Positions 1 to 7,632 of a stretch of DNA of 64,000 nt are shown piece after piece; the first letter of the stretch is position 1, and every line of letters starts with the position of its first letter. The notes beneath the pieces were generated by a model that had not been told where the DNA came from, ran no database searches, and worked only from the letters and a program-made list of their open reading frames with translations. Source of the DNA: Chloroflexi bacterium UBA6077 (lineage in GTDB: Bacteria > Chloroflexota > UBA6077); contig DIXP01000038.1 of the NCBI GenBank assembly GCA_002436065.1, positions 69,343 through 133,342 on the forward strand, given 5' to 3'. The position numbers and the translations under genes were made by a program.

Positions 1-23
1 TCAGCAGACGCGCCCATGACAGC

Positions 24-437
24 GTGGAAGAGGAACGCCGCAGTCTATCTAGAGCCGAACAGCTATTGAGGAGTCGCAGAGGCACCCTGCCGAAGGTGAC
101 CATGGAGGTGGAGGGACAGCAGGTAGAGCTTCCTGACTCTGCCGTTCAACATCTCCAGCGCCTGGTTTCTCGCCTTGCCCGGGGCCAGGAGGTGGCCGTC
201 TTCACCCCTCAGGAGTCTTTGACAACACAAGAAGCTGCGGAGCTGCTCCACGTTTCCCGACCGTATCTCATAGGCCTTCTGGACAAGGGGCTCATACCCT
301 ACTACCGGCTCAGGTCCCACAGGCGCATTCGCCTGGAGGACCTGCTGGCCTTCCGTGAGAGGTTCGATGCGGAGCGACATGCAGCCCTCGATGAACTGAG
401 TCGGTTAAGTCAGGAAGCTGGTCTCTACGACGAGTGA
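24..437 (+). CDS. HTH-domain antitoxin of a PIN-type toxin-antitoxin pair
   Basis: This 137-residue protein has a short N-terminal region and a C-terminal excisionase-type helix-turn-helix (SLTTQEAAELLHVSRPYL, about residues 65-110). Such proteins pair with a PIN nuclease encoded just downstream, act as the antitoxin and usually repress their own promoter. The start used is GTG at 24; an upstream ATG at 16 is out of frame. The next gene, on the same strand 40 bases later, encodes a PIN-domain toxin, which supports the call. The promoter may lie outside the window. The pairing is inferred from domain order; DNA targets and the exact family were not established. Confidence 0.75.
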   Translation: MEEERRSLSRAEQLLRSRRGTLPKVTMEVEGQQVELPDSAVQHLQRLVSRLARGQEVAVFTPQESLTTQEAAELLHVSRPYLIGLLDKGLIPYYRLRSHRRIRLEDLLAFRERFDAERHAALDELSRLSQEAGLYDE

Positions 438-477
438 GAGAGACAGCAAGAGCTGATCTCGGGAGAGCCTGGATTCA

Positions 478-1079
478 GTGAAGAAGCAGAGATCGCAATC
501 CGTGGCAGTATCGACCCCAACATCGGCCGTGCTCGATGCCTGCGTACTTTTCTCCGCGGCATTACGGGACACTCTGCTCAGGGCTGCGGTCAAGAGGCTG
601 TACCGTCTCCACCTGACCGAAGAAATCCTCGATGAAGTCCGCCGCAACTTGCTGAAGAGTGGCAGGATCCCTGACTCCGGGCTAGCCGACCGCCTTGTCG
701 AGCAGATCCGAAGGGCGTTTCCAGGCTCGATGGTAGAGGGCTACTCGGCCCTGGTGCCGGAGATGACTAACCACCCGAAGGATCGCCACGTACTGGCAGC
801 AGCCGTCGCCGCTGGGGCAAGCCTTATCGTTACGCACAATCTGGGAGACTTCCCCGTCCAAGCTCTAGCTCCATATGGGGTTATTGCTCAGTCCCCGATG
901 ACTTCCTAATCGCTCTCCACGCGGCCTCTCCCGATGCTATGGACCGAATCCTTCAAGAGCAATCTGCTTCTCTTTGTTCTCCTCGGATGAGCGTTGAGGA
1001 GATCCTCGACAGACTCGCTCAACAGCAGGCTCCGAGGTTCGCTGATCTCATGAGAAAGCGAGTCGAAGCAGTTGGTTGA
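478..1079 (+). pseudogene. PIN-domain toxin, frameshifted near its C-terminus
   Basis: The first 143 codons (GTG start at 478, stop at 907-909) encode a PIN ribonuclease domain with the early acidic residue (VLDACVLFSAALRD) and a late acidic cluster (NHPKDRHVLAAA, VTHNLGDF). PIN toxins of this kind continue with a PDDFL-type tail. That tail is present in another frame: from about 890 the sequence reads VPDDFLIALHAASPDAMDRI and stays open to TGA at 1077-1079. A single -1 type shift near 885-893 therefore splits a gene of about 200 codons. It is either an inactivated toxin or a sequence error. The antitoxin gene upstream is intact, which would make loss of the toxin tolerable. Confidence 0.75.
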
Positions 1080-1737
1080 CGGTACGGGTTAGCCCATTAC
1101 GGCTCTGATGGACCAAGCTTCTGCGTACAAGACCGTGGCGGAAGCGTGGTGGCGGTACTAGCCATTCTGTGATCGCTTCGTCGCGCCAGGGCTTGAAACC
1201 ATTCGGCGAATGTGGCATTTTCGCTGTGCAGCGACGATGGGCCAGACTGCAGGAGGAGACGCAGCCACCGACCTCGGCATTGAGGTCTCCCGCGCTCTCG
1301 TCCGACCGCTGCAGTTGCAGGTCCGGTCTGTAGGCGGGGCAATTCGCGTCAACGACTGGCAGATCGACTTCGCCACCGTCCCTGAGGAAGAGGGATGCCA
1401 GGTCCGCTTCCCGGTGCAGGCCAGAGCAAGTGGGTACCCGCGCAACGGCCCGCTGTCCCGCTACCATCTACCTCGGCAGACGAGAGAAGGACAGCAGGCA
1501 CCGCCGCCGCACGCCGGCACCACGGACGGCGATGTGGTTCTCGACCTCCGGGTGCTGGCGACCGTCGAGGCATAGCGCCGGCTATAGCAGAACCTTAGGG
1601 TGCTGGGTTTCGTCCGGGGGACCAACGATGAGGGGCGAGTGCAGCACTTCTCATGGCGTAACCCAGGGTAGAGTGGGAGACTGGCGCGGTGGCTCTTGTG
1701 TCCGGCGCTGTCCACGCATCTGCTTGCAGGCACTGCG
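1080..1737. other. Gap with no recognisable gene
   Basis: Between the PIN gene and the group II intron no reading frame resembles a known protein. Several open frames on both strands overlap one another, as expected in GC-rich non-coding or decayed DNA. No tRNA, clear promoter or inverted repeat stood out. Confidence 0.5.
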
Positions 1738-1775
1738 GTCCCGAGACCAAGCCCCGTTTCCAGCCTCCCCTCATC

Positions 1776-1809
1776 AATCCGGACATGAGGTTCTCCCTCA
1801 TCCGGCTTT
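1776..1809 (-). ncRNA. Group II intron domain V (intron 1)
   Basis: The minus strand folds as a domain V hairpin: it starts AAAGCCGGATGAGG, has a short GAGAA turn, and closes with CCTCATGTCCGGATT. The AGC near the base is the catalytic triad position. This places the ribozyme core just downstream of the maturase ORF, as expected. Confidence 0.8.
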
Positions 1810-1819
1810 CCGAGATCCT

Positions 1820-3145
1820 TCACCGCTCCGCTATCGGCGCTGCCTTGTACCACACCACGGTTCCCACCAGTCGATACACCCCGAGCTGCCGGAAGAACTC
1901 CACGCCGTAGACCGCCCAGCGTCGGCCAGACTTCCCAGCCTTCTTGCTCAGAAACAACCCCAGCCTCTCGCGCACGTAGCTGTCCACCTGCTCGAACTTG
2001 TCCCCTGAGTTACCCACCCGAAAGTAGGCTCCCCAGCCTCGCAGCACGGGGTTCACTTCGTCCACTATGGCTGCCGCCGCTTCCGGCAATCGATGCCGCG
2101 GCGACGTGATCGCTTTGACGCGCTCCCGTACCGCCTTCATCGCCCTCTGGCTCGGCCACTTCTGCAAGTACTTCTTCCCTCGGTACCGCCACGACTCGAC
2201 CTTGCGACAGTGAAACCCCAGAAAGTCGATGCCTTCCCGCCCGTCCCCAAGGTTCACCACCCGGGTCTTGACTGGGTGCAGAGTCAGCCCCAGTTGGGTC
2301 AGCACTTCGCCCACCCTCTTCAGAGCCTCTCGGGCATCCGTCTCCCTCCTGCACAGGATCACGAAGTCATCGGCAAATCGGATCAACTGCCCCAGGTAGC
2401 TACAGTGGTCCTCCCAGAACTTGTCCAGTTCGTTCAGTGCCACGTTCGCTAACAGCGGGGAAATGACACCTCCCTGAGGCACGCCCTGGTCGGTGGGGCG
2501 TATCTCCCCATCTTCCAGGACGCCTGCTTCCAGTATCTGCCTAAGCAGCTTCAGCATTCGCCGATCACTGATTCGCTTCTCCACAAGACCCATCAGCACT
2601 CCGTGGTCGATCCGGTCGAAGAACGCCTCGATGTCCGCGTCCACCACCCAGCTCCCACCTCGGTTCACTCCCACACGTAGCTGCTCCATCCCTTGATGGG
2701 CACTCCGCTTCGGCCTGAACCCATAAGAACTGTCCCGGAAATCGGCCTCCAAGATCGGTTCCAGCACTACCTTCGCGGCAGCCTGTACTACCCGATCCCT
2801 CACCGTCGGGATCCCAAGCGGTCGCTGCCGTCCGTCTGCCTTCGGGATGTACACTCGGCGCACTGGCTGTGGCCGGTATCGTCCTTCCCGCAGCTCTTCC
2901 GCCAGCTTGGCCAGGAACCCCTCAACCCCTTCCTGCTCAACGGCCTCGATGGTCACGCCATCAATGCCCGCTGCCCCAGCATTGGCCTTCACTTCCCCCC
3001 ACGCCCTCTCCAAGATGTCCTCTCGGTACACCTTGTCGTACAGCGCATGGAACCGCCGCGTGCCACTCGCCTTCGCGGCCAGGTACAGTGCCCTCTGGAG
3101 TTGTCGTGCAGCGTCTATGGTGTCGTTAGCCACTACGGCATTCAC
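1820..3145 (-). CDS. ltrA: Group II intron reverse transcriptase/maturase
   Basis: The 441-residue protein has the full set of group II reverse-transcriptase blocks: RRVYIPKADGRQRPLGIPT, YGFRPKRSAHQ, DADIEAFFDRIDH, QGVPQGGVISPLLANVALN, the active-site FADD (the usual YADD with Phe for Tyr), and GIDFLGFH. The C-terminal thumb/maturase region (about residues 330-441) follows. No HNH endonuclease domain is present, so the protein is of the short, endonuclease-lacking kind. It should assist splicing and target-primed reverse transcription of its own intron. The ORF ends about 10 bases before domain V. It appears full length and intact. Confidence 0.92.
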   Translation of the reverse strand: MNAVVANDTIDAARQLQRALYLAAKASGTRRFHALYDKVYREDILERAWGEVKANAGAAGIDGVTIEAVEQEGVEGFLAKLAEELREGRYRPQPVRRVYIPKADGRQRPLGIPTVRDRVVQAAAKVVLEPILEADFRDSSYGFRPKRSAHQGMEQLRVGVNRGGSWVVDADIEAFFDRIDHGVLMGLVEKRISDRRMLKLLRQILEAGVLEDGEIRPTDQGVPQGGVISPLLANVALNELDKFWEDHCSYLGQLIRFADDFVILCRRETDAREALKRVGEVLTQLGLTLHPVKTRVVNLGDGREGIDFLGFHCRKVESWRYRGKKYLQKWPSQRAMKAVRERVKAITSPRHRLPEAAAAIVDEVNPVLRGWGAYFRVGNSGDKFEQVDSYVRERLGLFLSKKAGKSGRRWAVYGVEFFRQLGVYRLVGTVVWYKAAPIAER

Positions 3146-3689
3146 CAGCCCTTACCCCCTTTGGACACACGGACCAAGTGCGGCCCCTTCCCTTCACCCA
3201 GGTTATGTTGCCTCGGCATCAACAGTACTATGGGCCGCTCCGACTCCCGCTCCGCTCTCCCCCACTTCACGGTCTCCCGCTTATAGGGTTCGTCGCTCCC
3301 AGTCCCCTCCCAGGTTGGCAACCTGCAAGTCTCACCGCTGGGGCGGAGACGGGCCTCTCCTGTTCCCACGATGGCTGTCCCGCCGTTCCACGCCCTCTAC
3401 GCCGCAGGGTTCCTCGGTGCTGCATCTCCAAGCTCTTCACACCTTCCATGGCCTTCGCCTCGTCGGCCCGGGCTCGGCTCCCTGTTGGCCCCTTTCGGGG
3501 GTAAGATTCTCGACGCGGCAGGCTTCGCTTCATGCTGCGGACCGGCGGTTTGCACTCTCCTTACGAGAGCTCGACCCCGCGCTTCGACGCCCAGGTCTCC
3601 CCACACGTCGGCGGGCTGCTACGAAGGGCCTTGGCTCCTCCTTCGGCCGGACTTCCACCGGCAAGTCATCGTGGACTTCCAGGACACAC

Positions 3690-3982
3690 GCCAACGCATC
3701 TTAATTGGCAGGCAGCTCCATCAAAAATCGGCTGGACCTGGGCTGGTAGCCGAAATTGAAGAGGAGCAGGAGATCCGGCGCCCAAGGGCCTTCGAGAGAA
3801 GGGTACGGGTGCTGGCTGTAGGGGCCTATCGGCTTGGCAAGATCTCTCGCGGCCGACTGGCCGAAATCCTCGGCCTTGACTTCGATCAGGTCGCTGATCT
3901 TCTGCAAGGTCTTGGTATCAGTACACCGGTGTCGCCGCGCTGTCAGGATCGCGGCAACTCTTTGCTCGAAGCCGCAGGCTGA
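3690..3982 (+). pseudogene. UPF0175-type antitoxin fragment, 5' end lost at the intron
   Basis: In frame up to TGA at 3980-3982 the sequence encodes a UPF0175-like core, with RVLAVGAYRLGKISRGRLAE and ILGLDFDQVADLLQGLGI, the helix-turn-helix typical of these small antitoxins. The reading frame runs back into the group II intron without a start that makes sense, so the N-terminus is missing or shifted. Its stop overlaps the ATG of the next, also broken, toxin gene (TGATG), the usual arrangement in such pairs. Treat it as a remnant. Confidence 0.6.
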
Positions 3983-4305
3983 TGCTGCGGGTCATTGTGT
4001 CAGATTACCAATATCCTCGCCAAGGACCTTGATCTATTAGGTCGGATACCTGGCGTGGAGTTCGTTATCCCGACCGAAGTCGAAAGTGAGATGAGGGAGG
4101 GGCGCGGCCGGCGCTTCTCCAATGCCTTTTCCGGTGCGCTGAAGGCGAGATTTATATCCGTTGCCGTGACGACCATGGGCTCGATGAGGACGAGTCGGTC
4201 GGAATGGCGTTGGCGGCTGGCCAAGATCGGCTCTTGGCCATAACGACCGTCAATCCTTCGGGGCCGCAGAAGTGGAGCTTGGTAGCAGCACTGTCGTTCA
4301 CTTAG
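3981..4305 (+). pseudogene. PIN/DUF3368-like toxin, at least two frameshifts
   Basis: The ATG at 3981 overlaps the stop of the UPF0175 fragment and starts MLRVIVSD, a PIN-like first strand. The next piece continues in another frame (NILAKDLDLLGRIPGVEFVI, PTEVESEMREG), and a third piece in a further frame carries the late acidic motif (DDHGLDEDESVGMALAAG, DRLLAITT) and stops at TAG 4303-4305. Three colinear fragments in three frames mean a decayed toxin. The 258 bases between it and the next gene at 4564 hold nothing recognisable. Confidence 0.6.
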
Positions 4306-4563
4306 AGATATCATCGAGTTCGCGATAGCGGTATGAGAGATCTTGCTCGCTTTCGATGATCAGGCTACCTGGATGAAGCTCCTTCTGAGCATATCGAGTG
4401 AGTCTCTAGCCATACATGTCAGTGACCACGAGTTTGGGATCTACCGTGGCTTGCAGGACCACTGTGGCACTGTGAGCAGCGCACAGCGCTGCAAGCCAAC
4501 CATCAGCTTGCCGACTGACGGGCTGTCTCGTGTCTTTCCAACGGAAGGGCGGGCGAAGGAAGT

Positions 4564-6666
4564 TCATAGGTCGCTGAGGGTGAGCTTCCTGGTCTTCATG
4601 ACGTGGTAGATGATGCGGCAAAGCTCCTCCGATCCGAGGAATACGATTTTTTTGTGAGCGAGCTCGGCATACCATCTCAGGGACCACTGGAGTCTGTCTG
4701 CAAGCCTTTGAGGGCAGCTAACCCCTACCACACCCGTTGAGCCCTGGCTTAGGTAGTCGCCGACCTGGGAGTTGATTTCCCTTCCCAACGCCCCTCCTGG
4801 AGTAATCGTGTCATCGTCGGGATTCCCTTTCTTCATGGCGAGCGCTAGGACCATCTGGTGATTATCGAGGAGGACGTTCCTGCTGTAGTCGGCATACTCG
4901 TGGCCCTCGTGTGGCCGGGGAACGTACGTCGAATCGAGCAAGCCGAAGAGTCGGAGATAGCACATATTGCCGTGACGCTTGGAGACGCAGGTGGAACAGT
5001 TCCCCTTCTTCATTCTGCTGCATTTCTCTTTGAACTGACCAAGCACGTCGAGAATCTGTTTCTTCTCAGCTCGGGGAATCTTGATGGATTGAAGGTTCTT
5101 GAACTCAACCATGTCGTAGAGGGAGACCGTGGTCTTGTCGGCAGAGTAGTGATACAGGAGACGGCCGGGCCGGATGGAAAAGGATTCCTCCTGGGTGTTG
5201 AACACCTGTTGTGCGGCGTCGAGAAGCAGGTCCGCTACTGTGCCCAGAAGGACACCAGTCGGGATGAGGTACAGGAGTTCGGAGATGCGAGTGGCAAGGT
5301 TTGCGTGGCCGGCCGCGCACCTTATTTCAGAGAGGGGCAGCGCTTCGCCACACTCGCGGCAGTAGATACTGCCCGACCGAAGATTGGCAGCAGTGGCATG
5401 ACAGGAAGGACACAATATCTCAGTTCGCTCCTGACATTGCTCGCAATCGACGGACACGAACGCATTGAACCCTCGCTCGAATTGGCTGAGGCACTGAGCG
5501 GGGTCGAGGTCGAATGGTACCTCCGAGAGCCTCCGAGACCTGCACGTAAGCACGGCCCGAGCGATGTCGCGAACCATCAATCGCGCCGCAGTGGGGACTC
5601 CTCGGAGCGCCTCAGGCGGCAACGAGTCGAGCAGTTCTACTGGCTGCGTCGCGCGCATCTCGCGTATGGCGTTGAAGATGGCCGTGATCTTGCCCGGCGC
5701 CCAGGACCGGATCTCGGTTGTCGTGAGGTCCCTAGAGAACATGAGCTTGCCACGATCGTTCGAGTACCCGAGGGCAAACTGAGTCTCATTGCCGGTCTTC
5801 GGGTCTTTGATCGTCTGGTTGAAGCCCGCAGCGGGCAGGTCGTCGATCTGTTCTCGTGAACGCACCTCCCTCATGGCCTCCTCGTCGCCGGCCATCTTGG
5901 GGTTGGCTAGTTGGCGCCTGGTGCCAGTCGAGGTGGCCCAGAAGTAGGCCCTGCGAATAGCATCAGCCGGCTCTAGTCTCAGCACGACGGTCTTGGGTAT
6001 GTGAATGCGCTTCGACACGATGCCGACGGACTTCTCAACGGCTTCCGCCAACAGGCTGGCCACCACATCTTCCCGGGCGCAAACGACTACCCAGGCAGGA
6101 TCATCTAGTCTGAGCCACACGAAGCCGGACCGCAGGTCCTTGTGTACCTCCGGATACTCGTTGTTAGGATTCACGACCTGAACCAATCCGATGTAGGTGT
6201 ACTGCATCTCGATGAGAGGAGGCTCCACGTCATCGAGCTCATCAACCTGCCTGAACGTGAGGTGCAGACGCGCGAGATCGCTGGTTGTACTTTGTTGTGC
6301 AGATACCGCTGTGCGGAGCGCCTTGTTGAGGGAAGCAGGTTCGGGAATTTGGGTCTCGCTGCTGCCGCTGCACTCGTACAGGTAGAGCGACTTCATGCCT
6401 TTGTAGCGATGTTCCTCGTGGAGGCGTCTAATCTCACCTGGCGGTATGCTGGGACAGGTGGTAAACACTCTGATGAGGTCGGAATGCGTCCTGCCTAGCA
6501 AGGAGTCGAGAGTGACGTCTCCTTCCGGGGCATCCCCGACTGCGCTCAGGGCCTGCCGGAGCTCGACCTGGTTGATTCCGAGTAGATAGTCCACGAGTGC
6601 GCGCATCGGCACTCGATACAGGAGCTTCGCGTCGCCAGCGATCAAATTGTCAGTTGGCCTCGGCAC
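4564..6666 (-). CDS. Unknown 700-residue protein with two Cys-rich clusters, beside a MADS-like operon
   Basis: I do not recognise this family. It starts at a GTG preceded at a good distance by GAGGAGG. The first 400 residues have no motif I can name. Residues about 405-455 hold a row of CxxC pairs (CEQC, CPSC, CREC, then a lone Cys in RCAAGH), so probably zinc ribbons. A second cluster at about 550-570 has Cys spaced C-x7-C-x2-C-x8-C, which could bind zinc or an Fe-S cluster. It is followed by a region resembling PD-(D/E)XK nucleases only loosely (ADYSRNVLLD, then LALAMKKG), where the usual acidic residue of the (D/E)xK motif is Ala. The gene is intact and last in the defence island. A role as a defence effector is a guess from position. 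Confidence 0.6.
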   Translation of the reverse strand: MPRPTDNLIAGDAKLLYRVPMRALVDYLLGINQVELRQALSAVGDAPEGDVTLDSLLGRTHSDLIRVFTTCPSIPPGEIRRLHEEHRYKGMKSLYLYECSGSSETQIPEPASLNKALRTAVSAQQSTTSDLARLHLTFRQVDELDDVEPPLIEMQYTYIGLVQVVNPNNEYPEVHKDLRSGFVWLRLDDPAWVVVCAREDVVASLLAEAVEKSVGIVSKRIHIPKTVVLRLEPADAIRRAYFWATSTGTRRQLANPKMAGDEEAMREVRSREQIDDLPAAGFNQTIKDPKTGNETQFALGYSNDRGKLMFSRDLTTTEIRSWAPGKITAIFNAIREMRATQPVELLDSLPPEALRGVPTAARLMVRDIARAVLTCRSRRLSEVPFDLDPAQCLSQFERGFNAFVSVDCEQCQERTEILCPSCHATAANLRSGSIYCRECGEALPLSEIRCAAGHANLATRISELLYLIPTGVLLGTVADLLLDAAQQVFNTQEESFSIRPGRLLYHYSADKTTVSLYDMVEFKNLQSIKIPRAEKKQILDVLGQFKEKCSRMKKGNCSTCVSKRHGNMCYLRLFGLLDSTYVPRPHEGHEYADYSRNVLLDNHQMVLALAMKKGNPDDDTITPGGALGREINSQVGDYLSQGSTGVVGVSCPQRLADRLQWSLRWYAELAHKKIVFLGSEELCRIIYHVMKTRKLTLSDL

Positions 6667-6750
6667 CGGATGCCTCCTCGTAACTTCAAGGATCGAAAGA
6701 CGGAACCGGGGACTCGTGGGCGCTTGGCGGCACCTTTGTGGTGGGCCGCT

Positions 6751-7228
6751 TCATCTGCCTACCGTAGTGGATGGGTGGAGAGCAAAGCTCATGCTGTACT
6801 CGAACATGACAGTGTTAGAGACGACTGAAGCCGCATATCGGAGCTTGTCATCCACGGTCTTGGCCACGACCACGCCGGTTACTTGCCGATCTCCTGCCAG
6901 TGATCGTTTGACCCACCCCATGTAACGGGCGAGCTGGCCTATTGCCGCATCTGGGCCACGTTCGAGTTTCGAGAGTTCCACCGTGCTGCGGTCGATTGTA
7001 TAGGAAGTCGTACCGACCGTTGGCGATGCGAGGGCGACCGTCCTGCGCGTATTGGACCCGCGAAGGGGAATTCACGGCGTAGACGGCAATGTGGGCAGTG
7101 ACGGCGCCGGGATTCACGCCCGGCCAATGGGCTTGGGCCCACTGAAGGATCTGGGTGTTTCTCGCCCTTCCACCGAGGGCTTCGACAGCGGTCTTCACCA
7201 TCTGCCAGGTTGGTGGATTGGAGTCCAT
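6751..7228 (-). pseudogene. Decayed restriction-type nuclease (DUF7669-like N-terminus plus PD-(D/E)XK tail)
   Basis: An ATG at 7228 follows a strong GGAGGT. The first 75 or so codons encode a DUF7669-like helix-turn-helix module (TWQMVKTAVEALGGRARN, then NSPSRVQYAQDGRPRI and YDFLY). The frame then fails, and a different frame carries only the tail of a NucS/Mrr-like nuclease (PDAAIGQLARYMGWVKR, VVAKTVDDKLRYAAS) to a stop at 6751. The catalytic middle part is missing, so there has been a deletion as well as a frame change. It sits between the large ATPase gene and the Cys-rich protein and may be a former nuclease of the island. Confidence 0.6.
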
Positions 7229-7632
7229 GGCCGTACCTCCGCTCGATGCAGCCACAGTTGGCTGGATAAAGCATTGATCGTCATCAACGTCTCACGTTGC
7301 TGATGGAGGCGTCAGACTGAACGGCGCGACCGGCCTGTCTCCACAGGCTTCTCATTGTCTGCGGAATACCCGCATACCTAGAATCACAACGCTGTCAGGC
7401 GATACAGAACTTGTGACATGACCTGCTGGTTTTGCGGGCTATGAGTGCGTTGGATGTCCTGGCCTAACATCGTGAATCCTGTCGGTGAGGGCGATAGGTC
7501 CTGGTGCATGTTGAGCGACCACGCAGGGTGACCACCGAGCTTCTTGTCGCACTCGTCAGTCCGCCGGTTGATCACACCGTTCCTCTTCGACCCCTGTCGA
7601 ACGAGCCAGGCAGATCCTCCCCCTCCATGCCC
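7229..7632. other. Gap between the large ATPase gene and the nuclease remnant
   Basis: Four hundred bases without a recognisable gene. No convincing terminator hairpin or promoter was found. Confidence 0.4.

Larger units (their letters stand above)
1738..3689 (-). mobile_element. Group II intron 1 (whole element)
   Basis: The element of about 1.95 kb reads leftward. Its 5' end is set at 3689, where the minus strand reads GTGTGTCC, fitting the group II consensus GUGYG. The reverse transcriptase ORF lies inside, followed by a recognisable domain V (1776-1809) and a plausible domain VI. The 3' end is put near 1738, just after the presumed domain VI helix, and is uncertain by several bases. No interrupted host gene can be reconstructed; the left flank is not recognisably coding and the right flank is a decayed antitoxin gene. 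Imperfect similar stretches (core AGATGCGT) flank both ends. Confidence 0.75.

Noticed and set aside
478..909. Programmed frameshift in the PIN toxin
   Set aside because: No slippery heptamer or downstream structure was seen at the shift site; mutation or error is simpler.
4858..5859. A 333-codon plus-strand frame opposite the Cys-rich protein
   Set aside because: The minus-strand frame is longer, has a strong ribosome site and ordered Cys motifs; the plus frame has neither.
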